NCBI GenBank assembly: GCA_003254885.1
Contig: QANT01008046.1
Location: forward strand, 1-45,240
DNA from: Purshia tridentata
Lineage: Eukaryota; Streptophyta; Magnoliopsida; Rosales; Rosaceae
Direction: 5' to 3'
Length of the DNA: 45,240 nucleotides
This document shows, in pieces, positions 22,067 through 34,042 of this stretch. Positions within the stretch are counted from its first letter, which is position 1; each line of letters opens with the position of its first letter. The notes beneath the pieces were generated by a model. The model had not been told where the DNA came from and made no database searches. It was given only the letters and a program-made list of their open reading frames with translations. A program made the translations under genes and the position numbers.

Positions 22067-24287
22067 ATGGGTGCTCCTAAGCAGAAGTGGACTGCTGAAG
22101 AAGAAGCAGCCCTTAAAGCTGGAGTACTTAAACATGGGGCAGGAAAATGGCGCACAATACTCACAGATCCAGAATTCAGTGCTGTCTTGCATCTACGTTC
22201 AAATGTTGATCTCAAGGTATCCATTTTTAAATAGGATTTATAATCTCTTTAGATTGGAAGATCCATAATTTGATTTAGATGGATAGTGTTTCGGTTTGTA
22301 CCCCAAAAATTTAGAGCTTCATACTTAATATAGTTGCCAATATCACATTTTGTGTTTTTGGTATATTCATGTTTGTAGTCGTTTCCTTGGATAGGACAAA
22401 TGGAGAAATATAAATGTGACAGCAATATGGGGTTCTAGGCAGAAGGCTAAGCTTGCACTTAAAAGGAGCCTACCAACCCCTAAACATGATAATAACCCTT
22501 TGGCTGAGAGTACTGTACTTCAAAGTCATGAAGAAATTGTTGATGCTAAGCCTCTTGCCATCACTGGCGGAAAGGTGCAGACTGCTGAATCAAAACAACC
22601 AATTGCAAGGTTAGATCACTACATTATATGGATATTGATATTACTTCTGTCATTCTGTGACGTACAAGTTACAAAAATATCTTGCAAAAAGAGTCTATAT
22701 CTCAACCTTCACATTTAAAATGGCAAAAAGACATCGTATTGGATGACATGCTGCCACCTTTTCTTGACATGGTTATTGACTAGTTATATCGGAAACACTT
22801 CTGGTTGGTTGTAGGTTGGATCATCTTATACTAGAAGCTATAACAAATTTGAAGGAGCCAGGGGGTTCTGACAGGGCTTCAATTGCTATGTACATAGAGG
22901 TATATATATATATATATCTGTGAATAAAGATTCATAATTTTGGAAACCCATCACTTAGCAATATTTCAGAAACCTATAAGTTTAGAAATAAATAATTAAG
23001 AAGTCAAAATAACTGAAGTGCATCGTTCTGTTATCTTTGGAAGCAAATGAAGAGAGGAAAAAAAAAATTGAAGGAAAATAGGGAAGAGTGCATGCTTTCT
23101 CCCTCATGTTTGCTGTATTATTGATCACATTGTTGTCAATCTCAACTTTCTGGGATTGAATACTCTTAGAAGTATTACTATATATCAATCCCGCACTAAC
23201 TTACCTTGATGTTTAGTCAGTCTTTTCAAATACCTTGGTAAAATCTCACCCAACTGAACAGTGAAAGTCCAACTGGGAATATTTAAAATTTCTGGCAGGG
23301 AATGTCTGTGTGTTATGTTTGTATATGTTATATTGTTTTGTTGTATCTGGAGGAATTTTGACATTATCAATTTTCATCTTGTAGGAACAGTATTGGGCAC
23401 CACCAAACATTAAAAAGCTACTGTCAACAAAATTAAAGCATATGGCAGCCAATGGAAAACTAATTAAGGTAATTAATTGCTCAAGGTTTGGTATCGTAAG
23501 GTGCTTTCACTGTAGTATGTGTGGACTAGGATCTCATGAATCTGATTGAATGGAAAATCCTTGGCCTTGTAAGCCTGCAAAAAAATGTCCATTTTGATAT
23601 TTATACATTTTTTAAGGTCATACCGAAGATCTAAGCATGACAGAGATAATAAGGTGATAATCCTCTCACAACTATGGATGTGAATGAATTAGTACTTAAG
23701 AATATTGGCATATGTGGTATGTGTACCTTGATACCTTCTATTAGAGAGAAGTTTACAATATGGAAGATGCACTTTTAATGAAATCAAATGATATGTTATA
23801 ATTCAGGAATGGATCATATTTCCTTGGTCAATCTGTTGACAGGTAAAGCATAGATACCGAATTGCACCAAGTTCAGCAACTTCTGAGAAAAGAAGAAGCT
23901 CTTCAACGTTGCTCTTGGAGGGAAAGCAGAAGGATTCTTCAAGAGCAGATAAGAGTGATGTCAACATTCTTACTAAATCCCAAGTTGATGCAGAGCTAAC
24001 CAAGATGAGGAGCATGAATGCACAAGAGGCTGCTGCTGCTGCCGCGCAGGCCGTGGCAGAGGCAGAAGCTGCCATTGCAGCAGCTGAAGAGGCAGCAAGG
24101 GAGGCAGAGGCAGCAGAAGCTGAAGCAGAAGCAGCACAAGTTTTTGCCAAAGCAGCAATGAAAGCATTGAAATGTAGAAAACTTGGTAAAGTTCTCTTAT
24201 GTAATTCACATCATCAGTTGCTTTAGCATACAATGTCAGTAGATTCCATGATTTTTTTTTGTAGGATGCTATCCTTGCATGCCATGA
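22067..24287 (+). CDS. TRB2: Telomere repeat-binding factor, Myb-histone (SMH/TRB) type
   Basis: Exons 22067-22216, 22395-22609, 22815-22899, 23385-23468, 23843-24185 and 24265-24287 join in frame to 299 residues, the size of Arabidopsis TRB proteins. Residues 1-60 are a telobox-type Myb/SANT domain starting at the very N terminus ([20 protein letters not shown], then LKDKWRNI). About 123-190 is a linker-histone H1/H5 globular domain ([20 protein letters not shown] ... [16 protein letters not shown]). About 225-290 is an alanine/glutamate-rich coiled coil. These proteins bind telomeric repeats and telobox promoter motifs in the nucleus, interact with telomerase, and recruit PRC2 and the PEAT complex. 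Position next to FRO1 and DG1 supports TRB2 (At5g67580). The C-terminal end is uncertain: if the last intron is retained, the frame ends at 24226 (305 residues); another possible exon starts near 24710. Confidence 0.92.
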
Positions 24288-25086
24288 ACTTGAATTTGAG
24301 AGCTTGACCCATATTGGGGCAAATGCCCCACTCAAAGGTGGTGATTGCTCAGTTTAATATCCCTGCTAATGTTTTCTAAGTTCTGCTGTTAGCAGTTTGC
24401 TCCACTATAGGGTGGTGCATCTGCTGTACACTGTTGCATTGCAGCAAAAAAATTTCATCTACTATATATTTGGATAAAAATTAAAAATTAAAAAAATATT
24501 TTTCATGCTAAAATACTTAAAAGATTCATAGTTTATGGCTTTGAGGTGTTATTTTATCATGTCAATCTATACAAAGATTTACTGTAGTTAAACTGTATGT
24601 CTGTTTCTAATGCTCCCTGGCAAAAGAGAAAAAAAAACTGTATCTAATGCTCCTTTACATGCCTCTTATAGTTGTAATTCATATTGATATCTTTGCAAAT
24701 GTTTGCAGACCTTGACATGAAACTCGCACATGGGTAACTCAATTGTTGAGCAAGAACCGAGCATGGGAAGATATTATGCTGGTGCACCAATGTTTTCATA
24801 TGACTGTTAGTGTAAATAGGTTGGCCTTGTAAATCTGGAGCATGGGAGCTTCATCTGTGAATTATTTTTTTTTCTTTTTTTCCATTTCCAGGTATCATTT
24901 TGTAAGGAGCTTATAGATTTTCAGAATTAAACTATAAGAAAGAGATAGGGATTTTGCATGCCAAGATAGATATAACTATATAAGATACAATGTGCAATTG
25001 TCACTGTTATTTGATTGAAGAGACAAGTGCATGCGAAAATGCACTTTTTAAGAATGTGAATCAGATTTTCTTATGGACATTGCACT

Positions 25087-25123
<37 letters not shown>

Positions 25124-25371
25124 AAGAATTTCGCATTACACAAATAATATACAAGAAAAATTTCTCAAAGAGAAAGCATAAAATTTTGGATTATTTTTTT
25201 TTTTTTTGTGTGGACATAACTGAGTATGCAGCTTTACATAGAAAGTTGATAGGAGGCATCGGCAAAGGAGATGCCTTAGAACCTTCGTAAATACTTTTCC
25301 TATATATGCACATTGACAGAAGAAATATGCTGAATAGAAATGTGGACTGTTTCAACACTCCTAAATTTAAC
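24288..25371. other. Convergent 3' region between TRB and DG1
   Basis: It contains 3' untranslated sequence of TRB, possibly with a further small exon near 24710 (acceptor TTTGCAG) and the end of DG1. A pure (CT)16 microsatellite lies at 25090-25121 and a poly-T run at 25193-25206. There is no additional gene. Confidence 0.5.
25090..25121. repeat. (CT)16 microsatellite
   Basis: An uninterrupted run of CT dinucleotides between the 3' ends of TRB and DG1. Confidence 0.95.
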
Positions 25372-28300
25372 TTACTTCTGGCCAAGTTGAAAGGGGAAGA
25401 GTATCCCATCCTTTTTCCTTCTTTCCTTCCAGTCTTTCAGTATTTCATATCCTGAGGGCAAATCAGATTCATGAGAATCATCAACTACATTTATCAGTGT
25501 CTCAATTTCCTCATCAATTTCTGAGTTTTCTCCATCTTCATCACAATTATGATCCAATGATCTGGAAACTGTCTCTGTAACAGCAGCAGCATCTCTTCTG
25601 ATGCTAGTGTGATGAACAGAAAACAAATCTAAAGGAACATCAGTATTGTTATCAAGAAGATCCATGCCAGGCTTGGGGCTACAATCAATTAATTTTAAAG
25701 AATCATTTGGCATAATTGGTCCTTCATTGCCATCAAATCCCTCATTATTACCATCCAAGGATGATGTGTCTGCAGCTCCACTGCCAAAAGCAACAGAACT
25801 TGACAATTCTCTTGATTTGTAAGATCGACATAGACAGTGCAACGATCTTGATAAATTTAAGACTGTGGCTTCCGACACTACACCACAATTATGTAGAGCA
25901 TCCAATAGTTTCTCTAAACCATCCTGACTGATCCTGTCTCCATTTTTCTCAAAATGGTCTGTCCATTGCCTTTCACTGACCTGAAATGGAGCATAAGCCA
26001 TCGTGCTGAGCAGGGTTATGGCTCTCTTATAGTCATGTCGAGCAGTAGCTTGAAGTAACATTTCAATAAAGAACAACGGGTGGGGAATTTCCCCAGCTTC
26101 CAAAGTTGTGTCAAATGCATGCTCCAACAGATACCACTGCATGAAAACAAATATGCTCCATAAGTTTCCATGACTGAGCTCATCCAGTAACTTTAATAGG
26201 ATCACTTGGCCACATAACTGATGAGACTCTGAATAGGAAAAAACAAAAACAAAAAAGAAGCAAAACTTTTGGCAATAATAGAACACACAAGTAGTTGACA
26301 GTTTTTGCGGAGAACAAACAAAAGATCTAAAATATTTTTCTACATAGTTACCTTCCCAGCTCTGGATGCTTCCACAAGCAGCCATGCATGTTTACTTTGA
26401 TCTATTTGATATCCAGAGAGAGCCATCTCCTTGTACACATAATCAAAGTATTCCCATTGCAGAGCACTGGCAGATGCCTGGAGAATAGAGGTATATGTGT
26501 ACTCATCAGGGACAAGGGAAGTACCACCACCTTCCAGCGAAGGGTCAGAATCAGATTCAGCTATCTTGATTTCTTCAAACAATTCTTTAGCTTTGAAAAA
26601 CATATCGCTTCGACCAAAAACTTTCAGCATTGCATTTATGGTCCCTATGTTAGGGGCACAATAGTTTTTCATGTGTTCAAATATAGACATGCAATCATCA
26701 AAATGTCCACCCTCCATGGAAGACAATATCATGCCTGTGAAGGTGACCTCCAAAGGTTTAGTATTAGAAATGTTTTTCATCTTCTCAACCTGCAGGCATA
26801 TTTCAAAGAAAACTAAAAATTCAAGGTCCACAATAAATATTAATTACAAAGCAGCTACAGAGTTAAAACCTAACAAAAGGAAAACTATTTGACTAAGAAA
26901 TGGAATGTCAAAGGCCCAAATTTTTGACAATTGTCACAACATGTTATATCCATCAATATCCAGGTCTAGCATAAGAGACAAGCAAATCACATAAAACACA
27001 AATACTGAATTCTCTTTTGCTCAACCATAAAGTCATACTTCTACAATGACCTTTAAATCATAAAAATGATCCAAATGACTTTTTTTCATGCCAATATATA
27101 ATTTGATACAACTATTATAAATAAAACTTGTTAAGGTAGAAATGACATATTTCTAATCAAGTCCTGAACCTCTTCTTGTAACACATAAATTAGAAAAATA
27201 AAAAATGCACCCTTTAACCTAATTTCAAATAAATTGAAAGGAAGAAATTTTTTACGAGGATGAGTCCACTTTAGAAAGAAAAAAATTATCCATATTAGTT
27301 ACACAGGATCATATAAATGGATCGGCCATGAAAACTAGCATATAAATGAATTGGCCAAGCTTCAATTCTTGATGCTCTGGAAAATGTTGAGAGTTGAATA
27401 CTAATACTTATGGTGATAAAGCAAAATTAAAAAAAATTAAAAATACTACTATGTATGAATTGTACCACAAAAAATCTCCTATTTTGCAATAAGCCAATTG
27501 TACACAAAGAACCCAGCAAATTAACTCATCCCTTTTTCCCACCTCGTTCAAAGATTGAAATAGAAACCCTGCAAACTTAACTGATAAAAATTGATAAAAA
27601 CTGGAAGAAAAAAATGGCAGGAATTGATATAAGGAAGTGCCACCAAAGACTCTTTGCAGATTGAATCAGATGAAGAATGATATCCATAAATATCACACAC
27701 AGTTTGAAACTTTGAATACACCCATAAATAACTAAAGTCAGTGACAATAGATCCAAACTCCGCAGACAAAGAATCTTACCACTTCCAGAGCATCCTGCCA
27801 CCTACCATTGTTACAAAGGCAGCAAGCTAACTCATAATATACACTGCTTGTTCCAACCACTCCCCTTTGTTCCATATCCCTGACTGCTTCCACAGCTTCA
27901 TTGACTTTTCCCTCACACCAAAAAGCTTTGACAACAACTGGAAAACAACAAATTATATGTATTGAGGGACCAAAAATGTTACATCCATCTCAATACCAGA
28001 TGAGATACAAAAAGAATTACCTTTGTAGGTAAGAGCTTTTGGAGCTTCACCACTTTTTCTCATTTTTCTAAAGATCTCGTACACAAGGTCGTACTTTCCA
28101 GATTTCAGCATTACCTGACAACAAGCAAATCCTGTAAGACTTGAATACATATATAATCTGAGGACAAATAACATTTTGCATGTGAAATTTCTCTTGTGCA
28201 GGAAAAGATAAATGTGTATAATGGGTTTGGGTAGCACTAATAGGAGTGAACATATGGAAATTCATCTTGAGATGATTTGGTTATGTGCATCAGACTATCA

Positions 28301-30774
28301 GAGACCTAGCAGTGGTAGAAAGTATATGATAATTAGGTCCAAGTGGCAGAGGAGAGTCATATTTTTTAGGAACCTAAGTTGTTTGAAGGCTCATATAGCT
28401 GACCCCAATTATTTTTGTTTGGGATAAAGCACTAGTTGAGGATCCCAAGCACTTCGTAACATATAATTCCATAGAACAACAGCATGTTAATATTTTACGT
28501 TAAAACAACACATCGACTATATAGTTCTTTGATAATTACTTCTTTCAAATTACACCCTATATAACATATTTATGTTGCATTGGATGTTGAATTTAAATTG
28601 ATGGGTCTGGATTTAACTTTTTAGTATAAATTAGGAGTTTTGACTTTTGATACTTTTTTTTATGAATTAAGGAGAAAACTCAATATATAAATGATTTAGA
28701 AGGATTTGAAACAAAATCTTTTTTGTTTTTGAGTATTTGGAATCCCTCATTCTCAAGTAATCAAATTTATATGTGCATTTTATTAACATAAACAATTAAT
28801 ATTTGTAACGTCCAACTAAGAAATTTACACTAAAATTTCAATCCAAATCTCTCATTTTAAATTCATATATCCAAATGCAACCTTAAAGTATTATAATCGT
28901 AGGCCACCGTGTCAAATCCAAATTGTTTCTGTAGATTGCATTGTTAGCAGCAGAACCGATAGATAATACAAAAATCTTAAATGCAACACTGAAGTTTTGA
29001 TGTATAACATACTCTCATGTATCAGCCTCTGAATCATATTATATTTCCATATTCAATTAGGTCATAACAAGAAAGACATACGTTCAAACTATTATGTGTT
29101 GATAAATGTCATAAACCAGTTACTACCTCCATAGCAAGTCCATATGTTGCTCCATTAGGTTTCAGACCACTCTTTCTCAATTGGTTAAACACCCAAAATA
29201 CACTCTTCCACTGATGGCATTTAACACAAGCATTCAGTATCTGGCAACCAATTTGGAAGAGAAAATCACATCAATATATAGATTAAATTATATCAAGGAA
29301 TGACAAGTGAAAAAAAGAGAAAATGCTCTCTTACAGCATTATAGACCACCACATCGGGTTCAAGGACAGGGTCCCAGTTCTTCTGGAACATATTTTTATT
29401 TCTTTTGAAAGGATTCTGCCTCATGCATTCAATAATTTTCAGCAATTCCTTCAGAAGACCAGCTTGACCAAGAGTAACAGCAATGCTACGATAAGCAGCA
29501 ATATCAGGATATATATGGCAATCTCCCTGAATGACTTAAATGTGAGAAACCATCCAATAAAGCTATATAAAATGTCAAGGCGGATTTGAAAATATAAAGT
29601 TACAAAAGACCAAGACATCACATGCATCAGATTGAAAATGCCAAGAGCTTCCAGGGGCCTCCGTGCCTTCCCAAGAATTGCCAAGAGTTTCGTGTACACA
29701 AACCTACAGGATGCATCAATTTTCCAACAAGATTAAAAAGTGTAGTTTAACACAACTCAGTAAAATTAGGACTAACTCGTCATGCGTCAATATGTACATT
29801 TAATAACATAAAATAAATAGATTGCACAACGGATCATGCATCAATATGTACATTAATAGTGGTTGAAGAAACATATATGAGCATAACCACATTTTTCCAC
29901 CAATAAAATTACCTGCTTTTGCAATGTTTATTGCCCTTAGCATTGTATACCCATTCCACAACAGACAATGCCTGTTTCCAACGTCCCTTAGCACCAAGCC
30001 CTCCAAGAACCTTAAGCAGCTGACCCTCAGTGAACTGCAACCCTGACTGTTTCATCATCTTCGAAAGCTTCCAGTCCCTCATCGAAAACTCTGTAGCACT
30101 AAGCCTGCATCACAAAAAAAGAACTCCTAAAATTAATAAAAACCCAGATAATACAGCCTTCTAAAACCACTACCAAATCACCACCAAAATCCCAATACAA
30201 ACCTATCAACAAGAAACTGAATCACCTCGCCCTCGCTACGTCTCCGCTTAGCCGGGTCCCAGACCCTATTTTCACCATCCAACCACCCTGGTTTGAGCTC
30301 AATATCATCATCCAAGACCCATTTCAACTCCTCGAGCTTCCGGGCCTCGAACATTTCCCTCAATGCGCTCAACTCCTCCTTCTTCAGCTTCTCTCCGCAG
30401 TACTCCGCGCTAGTACTGGCCAGCTCTCGGAACCCAATTCTCTCAAGCCCCTCCCAAGGCCTCCCAACCATGAAATCACCACCACCAGTCTTTGCCTTAA
30501 CAGCTTTGGTGAAGTCCCTGTACTCGCGCTTGAGAGTTCGGAACTGGGTTTCTTCAGCAAGTGTTTGTTTTTGGGACTGAGAGAGAGGTGGGTCTTCCTC
30601 TGCGAAGCGGTTGAGTTTGCGGCTGTGTTTTTGTATTTGTTTCTTGCGGAGGGTGTGAACGATCTTGGGAGTTGGATACACGCCGTTGTCCATGAGCTTG
30701 CGCCTGATTTTATCAGTGTCTGGTTCGAAATGGGGACGCGGGACTTGAGGGACGGCTCCTTGCAGAGCTTCCAT
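25372..30774 (-). CDS. DG1: Chloroplast pentatricopeptide repeat protein DG1 (DELAYED GREENING 1) homologue
   Basis: Nine exons on the minus strand, 30774-30203, 30104-29913, 29703-29622, 29526-29335, 29240-29127, 28114-28021, 27937-27780, 26789-26352 and 26136-25372, join in frame to 868 residues. Every junction is GT..AG. Residues 1-190 are a basic region with KIRRKLMDNGVYPTPKIVHT and PWEGLERIGFRELAS. From about 260 to 600 follow P-type PPR units such as VYTKLLAILGKARRPLEALG, VVVYNAILNACVKCHQWKSV and ALTYKVVVKAFWCEGKVNEA. The C-terminal quarter is acidic and ends GYEILKDWKERRKKDGILFP. In Arabidopsis DG1 (At5g67570) is a plastid protein that works with sigma factor SIG6 in plastid-encoded RNA polymerase transcription during early greening. 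Assignment rests on the PPR organisation and on synteny. The transit peptide is not obvious, so the true start could be elsewhere. Intron 5 (28115-29126) carries a retroelement remnant. Confidence 0.9.
28205..28432 (+). mobile_element. 3' remnant of an RTE-type LINE in a DG1 intron
   Basis: On the plus strand, opposite to DG1, fragments in shifting frames resemble the C-terminal tail of plant RTE-clade reverse transcriptases. GAGATGATTTGGTTATGTGC reads like the LRWFGHV region, KYMIIRSKWQRR like the basic segment after it, and AHIADPN plus the GACCCCAAT...TTGTTTGGGATAAAG phrase like the usual 3' end. The reading frame is broken. It is only the 3' end, as expected for a 5'-truncated LINE insertion. 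Confidence 0.55.
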
Positions 30775-31065
30775 AGCTGAAGCTGACAAGCTGCGAGTGT
30801 TAAGAAAAATTGTGGGGGGTCTTAGGCGCTAAAAAGGCTAAGATTTATGTGAAGAAAGCGGTTATGGACTTATGGGGTTCGGATCGGCCTGGAGTTTTTT
30901 TTTGTTGCCAATCGACTACCTTTTTTTTTCGGCCAGGGGCCAATCGACCACATTAATTCTTATTCTTTTTCATTTTAATTGTGGCCGTCCGATTCAGCAG
31001 TCCAAAATTCTGCAGCACGGATGGTCATAAAATTAAACATGGGTAAATAGTTCCTAAACTTTACT

Positions 31066-31285
31066 TAGGGATGGAAATAATCCCCTCCCAGCTGAGTCCT
31101 GCAGAGCCCCGCCTCCATTAAGCGCGTATGGTAATATCACTCTCTGCTCCATCCCGCTCCACTTCGCTTCATCCCGTTTCATTTCATATACTCAGTAACT
31201 TAATAAGTATATTATATAGTATTAATTTTATAATTATATTTTAATTTTATGTTATAATTTTTATTATTCTTTTAAATTTAATATA
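31066..31285 (+). mobile_element. hAT-like non-autonomous element, copy 2
   Basis: It starts TAGGGATGGAAATAATCCCC, followed by a GC-rich end and then the AT-rich block. This block (about 31190-31285) is the reverse complement of about 10083-10165, with only a few differences. The far end is not defined because the AT block has been captured in a tandem duplication. Confidence 0.65.
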
Positions 31286-31718
31286 TTATAAAAAAGAAAT
31301 CGTGCTGTTGATTGCTTGACTTCTGTAGACCACATAATTGATTTGGGTTTGCTGTATTATGCCCAGCCTCCCTTAGCTTATATGTGGGTGGATAGGCTGC
31401 TGTGTTTGGGCCTTTTGGCCTTGCTTTTTACCAAAAAGTGAAGGGAACAAGCAGCATTTTAATTTTATGTTATAATTTTTATTATTCTTTTCAATTTAAT
31501 ATATTATAAAAAAGAAGTCGTGCTGTTGATTGCTTGACTTCTGTAGACCACACAATTGATTTGGGTTTGCTGTATTATGCCCAGCCTCCCTTAGCTTGTA
31601 CTTAAGTTTTATTGAGAATTGTATTGGCCTCTCCCACACTTGATATGTGGGTGGATAGGCTGCTGTGTTTGGGCCTTTTGGCTTTGCTTTTTACCAAAAA
31701 GTGAAGGGAACAAGCAGC
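31239..31718. repeat. Tandem duplication, two units
   Basis: Unit 1 (about 31239-31455) and unit 2 (about 31456-31718) share the same blocks in order: TTATGTTATAATTTTTATTA, GTCGTGCTGTTGATTGCTTG, TGTATTATGCCCAGCCTCCC and GTGAAGGGAACAAGCAGCAT. Unit 1 lacks about 45 bp present in unit 2 (31600-31648). A few substitutions separate them. The left part of each unit is hAT-element sequence, so the duplication happened after that insertion. Confidence 0.85.
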
Positions 31719-34042
31719 ATTTTCCTCCATTAGTGCAACGATTGGTGTTGAATGATTTTTCGAAAATGAAACCCTGTGTCCTATAATTCTATTCCCTTTC
31801 CTTTTCTAATTATTAATCCAAGTATGAAAAGGTATCTTATCAATTCAAGTGCGTTTTATTTATTAAATGTAGGGGTGAAAGAATCCCTTAGACACACGTT
31901 AGCATTATCCGGACTAAGGCATGGGCCTAAATTATCCACACTATGGGAAGTGGATCCATCTCGTACTAGAAAGATTTGGGCTTCTCTAACAGCCTGAAGT
32001 TCTTGATGAAGTCAAGAACCTCGTCTTTTCCATTATCCATTAGCCTGCTACAAAATAGAAGCACCACGCCATGCACCACTCCCATGACGAGCCTGCAATA
32101 TCCAAAAGGAAGATCATGCAGCAATGGGAGAACGTAGAACAAACAAAGCTTGGAGTCCAAGACTCAACAACTCCATAAAAATCGAAGATCATATCATTTC
32201 AATGTATGCAACTACTTTGAATTCTACTGGTACATACCTATTTCAAAATCTTGTTGACTTATTGCAGAGGGAGTCCACTTCTCTAAATCATCAAGAGTAA
32301 TCGTGGTTGGAAAATATTATTATTGTGAGAAATTTGGAACCAACATCGATCAAACACAAATAAAATGGAGCTTTGAAGGTTTAAATGAGATTTCAGTGAG
32401 CTAAAAAATAGGGTTCAAATTAAGGTTGCTATCTTAGTTAAGATACACAACACACCTTGTGGTGTGAGAGTGAGTTATAACCAAACAGAAAATTAATTAC
32501 TCCTATAACCACAGAGAAAATACTGCCTTTTGTTGATCTCTATTCTCAAACAAAAGTGGGAGTCGAGATTAATTGATAAAATCAAAAGTAGGCATTGAAA
32601 GATAACACTATGAAAATTTTCTCTTTTGTTTTTAGGAATTCGGGTTGGTAATTTTATCCATTTACAAGCTACAAACACCACACAACAGCAGCTCACAAGG
32701 GTTTATTGGTTGAGAAAACTTACCCAAGCCAAGGTTATGCAAGTTTCAGTTTCTTTGGCTTAAAAGTCTAAGGCAGCTACACGCTTAAAATAAGTTAAAT
32801 AACCAATCCTAAGCACAAATATGCAATGGCATATTTGCATGGTTCTATTTAGATGGAGTGCATTGGAAATTCAGTTGAACTTTAGCAATATAGGAGGGAA
32901 ATAATCGCTTTATCTGAAGTAAAAATGGGGAAATCAATTATAATCTTCAATTGGCACGCAAATTGAATGAAAATCAAGGTTAGCAAACGGAGTTTCGGAG
33001 GGATGGAAATCTCTGATAAATTTTTAGTGAAGAAACAGTAAGATCTCATGGTATTTGAAGCTATACATGCAACTCAAGTTATGAAATCAAGAGTGGAGTA
33101 AGCTTACTGTTTCGCATAGAATTAACAGCTCTACTTCTCAGTCGCACCACACCCTCAATTATTGTCCAATGGTCCTGATTTTTGGATATGTTAGAGTACA
33201 CACAGAGATGAAAAACTTTTTAGTTAATTACTTTTGCAATTGAAGTTGGGAAGATGAAGATTTAGGGCGACAAAGTACATGCATGTGCAGATACCTGGTC
33301 AGATTATCCTTCTTGAACAGAGTAGCTTCATTCTGCCATATCTGACCCAATACAGCTCCGATGGCTCTAAATTTGTGATATGTTCAAGTTGAGGTCAAGC
33401 CGAACAATGTCTATGTTTGAGGTTTTGTCATTTAAGGTCTAGAGGTTGAAGTTCTGAGACATACAAAATCATGGTTTGAACAAGAAGACGAAAAATTCAG
33501 GGTTTTCTTGAGAGGGTATTAGGCATGTTGGTGGTTGAGCCTTAAGTATGACATTGGGCTTCTCTACATAGCCCATATTAACGATTGTGGGTCCTGAGAC
33601 CCTAAATCTGAAATAAGATGATAGTCATAGTCTCACCCAAAAATGAATTGAGCCTCATAAAATAAACTCAGTATGAGCATGGGTGCTCAGATCCGAAATT
33701 TTTTTTATATTTTATTTTACAACAGCCTCAATATTATTTTGGAAAAAGATAAATCTCAAATAATATTTTAAAATGTTTCCCGGAGTTTATCAACCATACA
33801 GATCAAGTATCCAAATGAAGTGGTGGTAAGGTGAGGTTTGCGATGAGAGATTAAGAGCACCACAACAATCCACAGAGTCTGCAATTAGAAATGGCACAAT
33901 ATAATACAGTACAACAACAAAACAATCAGCGATCAAGTTAGACAAGCGCAACCCACCACACCAACAACCCATACATGAATCGTTTATAAAATTATACCAC
34001 ACTGAAACCAAAAACAGAGAAACAAAAACAAACCAAACCCTC

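Larger units (their letters stand above)
30775..34042. other. Repeat-bearing intergenic region between DG1 and ARL8
   Basis: Contains the second hAT-like element (31066-31285), a tandem duplication (about 31239-31718) and about 2.3 kb (31720-34042) of sequence without recognisable genes. Frames such as 31966-32160 (-) look like chance ORFs. The last 250 bp upstream of 34043 belong to the ARL8 3' region. Confidence 0.5.

Noticed and set aside
23803..24335. Minus-strand alanine/leucine-rich frames of 115 and 120 codons
   Set aside because: Antisense shadows of the alanine/glutamate-rich coiled coil of TRB.
31776..32160. Open frames of 73 (+) and 64 (-) codons between DG1 and ARL8
   Set aside because: They have no recognisable motif and no exon partners; likely chance.
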